Of a DNA stretch of 64,000 nucleotides, positions 63,304-64,000 are shown piece after piece. Position 1 is the first letter of the stretch. Every line of letters starts with the position of its first letter. The DNA comes from Tindallia magadiensis (GTDB lineage: Bacteria > Bacillota > Clostridia > Peptostreptococcales > Tindalliaceae). Below the pieces are notes generated by a model, which did no database searches, had not been told where the DNA came from, and saw only the letters and a list, made by a program, of their open reading frames with translations. Both the position numbers and the translations under genes were made by a program. The DNA lies in NCBI RefSeq assembly GCF_900113635.1, contig NZ_FOQA01000001.1, forward strand, positions 372,001 to 436,000, in the 5' to 3' direction.

Positions 63304-64000
63304 CTAGTTTTTCATTTCTTCCATCTTTTCGATAATTTGAACAGCGTTAGTAGCCGCCCCCTTACGCAAATTATCAGCAACGATCCACATAGAGAGCGTG
63401 CAGGGATCAAATAAATCTTTTCTAATACGTCCCACAAAAGTTGAATCGCTTCCTTGAATTTCAAGGGGTGTCGGATACTTTAATTGACCCGGATCATCTA
63501 ATAAAGTTATTCCCGATCCACTACCGAGTAGCTCTCTAACTTCTAACAATCGCGGAGTACTATTAAATGTCACCGTTACCGATTCACTATGACCATTAAA
63601 AACAGGTACTCGAACAGCCGTTGCGTTAACCTGTATAGTTTCATCATTGAATATTTTTTGTGTTTCATTTACCATTTTAAGCTCTTCTTTTGTAAATCCA
63701 TTTTCATAAAATACATCGATATGAGGGAGACAATTCGCAGCAATTGGTTTTGGATAAACGGATGGAGGATACTTCGGATCATCGTTTTGTTTTTCCAGCT
63801 CAAGAATTGCTTTATTACCACTCCCAGATACTGCCTGATAAGTAGATACAACAATTCGCTTCATTTGATAGACACGATGTAATGGCGCCAGAGCCATTAC
63901 CATTTGGATTGTAGAACAGTTAGGGTTAGCAATGATTCCTTTATAGCCACGCAATATATGTCCATTTACCTCAGGTACAACCAGCGGTATTTCTTCATGC
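63304..64000 (-). CDS. asd: Aspartate-semialdehyde dehydrogenase (5' end outside the window)
   Basis: The last ~232 codons are present; the frame runs off the right edge, so the NADP-binding N-terminus is missing. Visible motifs: VVPEVNGH at the edge, catalytic Cys in ANPNCSTIQM, QAVSGSGNKA and GRIRKDL. An internal ATG at 63954 is not the start, as conserved sequence continues upstream of it. First known gene of the lysine operon; its promoter and leader lie outside. Confidence 0.95.
   Translation of the reverse strand, partial: HEEIPLVVPEVNGHILRGYKGIIANPNCSTIQMVMALAPLHRVYQMKRIVVSTYQAVSGSGNKAILELEKQNDDPKYPPSVYPKPIAANCLPHIDVFYENGFTKEELKMVNETQKIFNDETIQVNATAVRVPVFNGHSESVTVTFNSTPRLLEVRELLGSGSGITLLDDPGQLKYPTPLEIQGSDSTFVGRIRKDLFDPCTLSMWIVADNLRKGAATNAVQIIEKMEEMKN

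Noticed and set aside
1-64000. CRISPR array, rRNA operon, insertion sequence or prophage
   Set aside because: No regularly spaced repeats, no rRNA-like sequence, no transposase or phage structural gene was found on either strand.

Overview
The window looks like a chromosomal segment of a low-GC, anaerobic member of the Clostridia (Firmicutes). The evidence is strong AGGAGG-type ribosome binding sites, frequent TTG starts, ferredoxin-dependent 2-oxoacid metabolism, a sensory-type [FeFe] hydrogenase homologue, DapH-type lysine synthesis, SpoIIE-type phosphatase, YtxH and Gls24 proteins, and an Na+-NQR-like redox pump. An alkaliphilic or halophilic relative of Alkaliphilus/Tindallia is plausible, but that is inference. 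No insertion sequence, prophage, CRISPR array or rRNA was seen; the segment is ordinary core and metabolic chromosome with a few unusual genes.

Layout. (1) 1-8751, minus strand: a nearly gapless run lepB, atypical receiver, TGS/uridine-kinase-like protein, queG, DUF503, nth, FtsA-like ATPase, VanW/G5 protein, DUF2225 protein (cut by the left edge). (2) 8891-12671: orphan MltG-like LysM protein, FlK-type thioesterase, then a four-gene 2-oxoacid:ferredoxin oxidoreductase operon (delta-alpha-beta-gamma). (3) 12749-22055, minus: triple XRE regulator, NarL/LuxR-type two-component pair, DUF523 protein, two envelope/stress-like coiled-coil proteins, a long glutamine synthetase homologue, a PsiE-like membrane protein with a CorC/HlyC domain, and a SpoIIE-type phosphatase with a degenerate receiver. 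(4) 22208-33213: beta-CASP metallo-hydrolase, cobalamin-dependent MetH-like enzyme, TrkAH potassium uptake, ApbE flavin transferase, HAD phosphatase, NptA-like phosphate transporter, acyl carrier protein. (5) 33260-41547, minus: Gls24, MobA, HAD hydrolase, CoA-transferase pair, PiT transporter, CinA, lipid kinase, MocR regulator. (6) 41599-46687: heterodimeric ABC exporter, a previously easy-to-miss 48-aa cysteine-rich gene (minus), PHP phosphatase. (7) 46768-52413, minus: degenerate GGDEF-RHH protein, MOSC protein, MoeA with a fused binding-protein domain, second MoeA, RluA; a tRNA-Ala lies between. (8) 52542-59599: NAD kinase, sensory [FeFe] hydrogenase homologue, HD protein, tRNA-Val, and an nqrBCDEF operon with no nqrA. 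(9) 59637-64000, minus: lysine/diaminopimelate operon asd-dapA-dapB-dapH-lysC (asd cut by the right edge).

How the genes fit together. The oxidoreductase operon would make reduced ferredoxin and acyl-CoA; the CoA-transferase and thioesterase act on acyl-CoAs; the NQR-like complex, matured by ApbE, would couple electron flow to Na+ export; TrkAH, PiT and NptA handle K+ and phosphate. MobA, two MoeAs and MOSC point to Mo/W enzymes elsewhere in the genome. The items most worth a second look are the nqrA-less NQR operon, the 48-aa cysteine-rich gene with a near-consensus promoter, the GGDEF-RHH fusion, the two phosphosite-less receivers and the sensory hydrogenase homologue.
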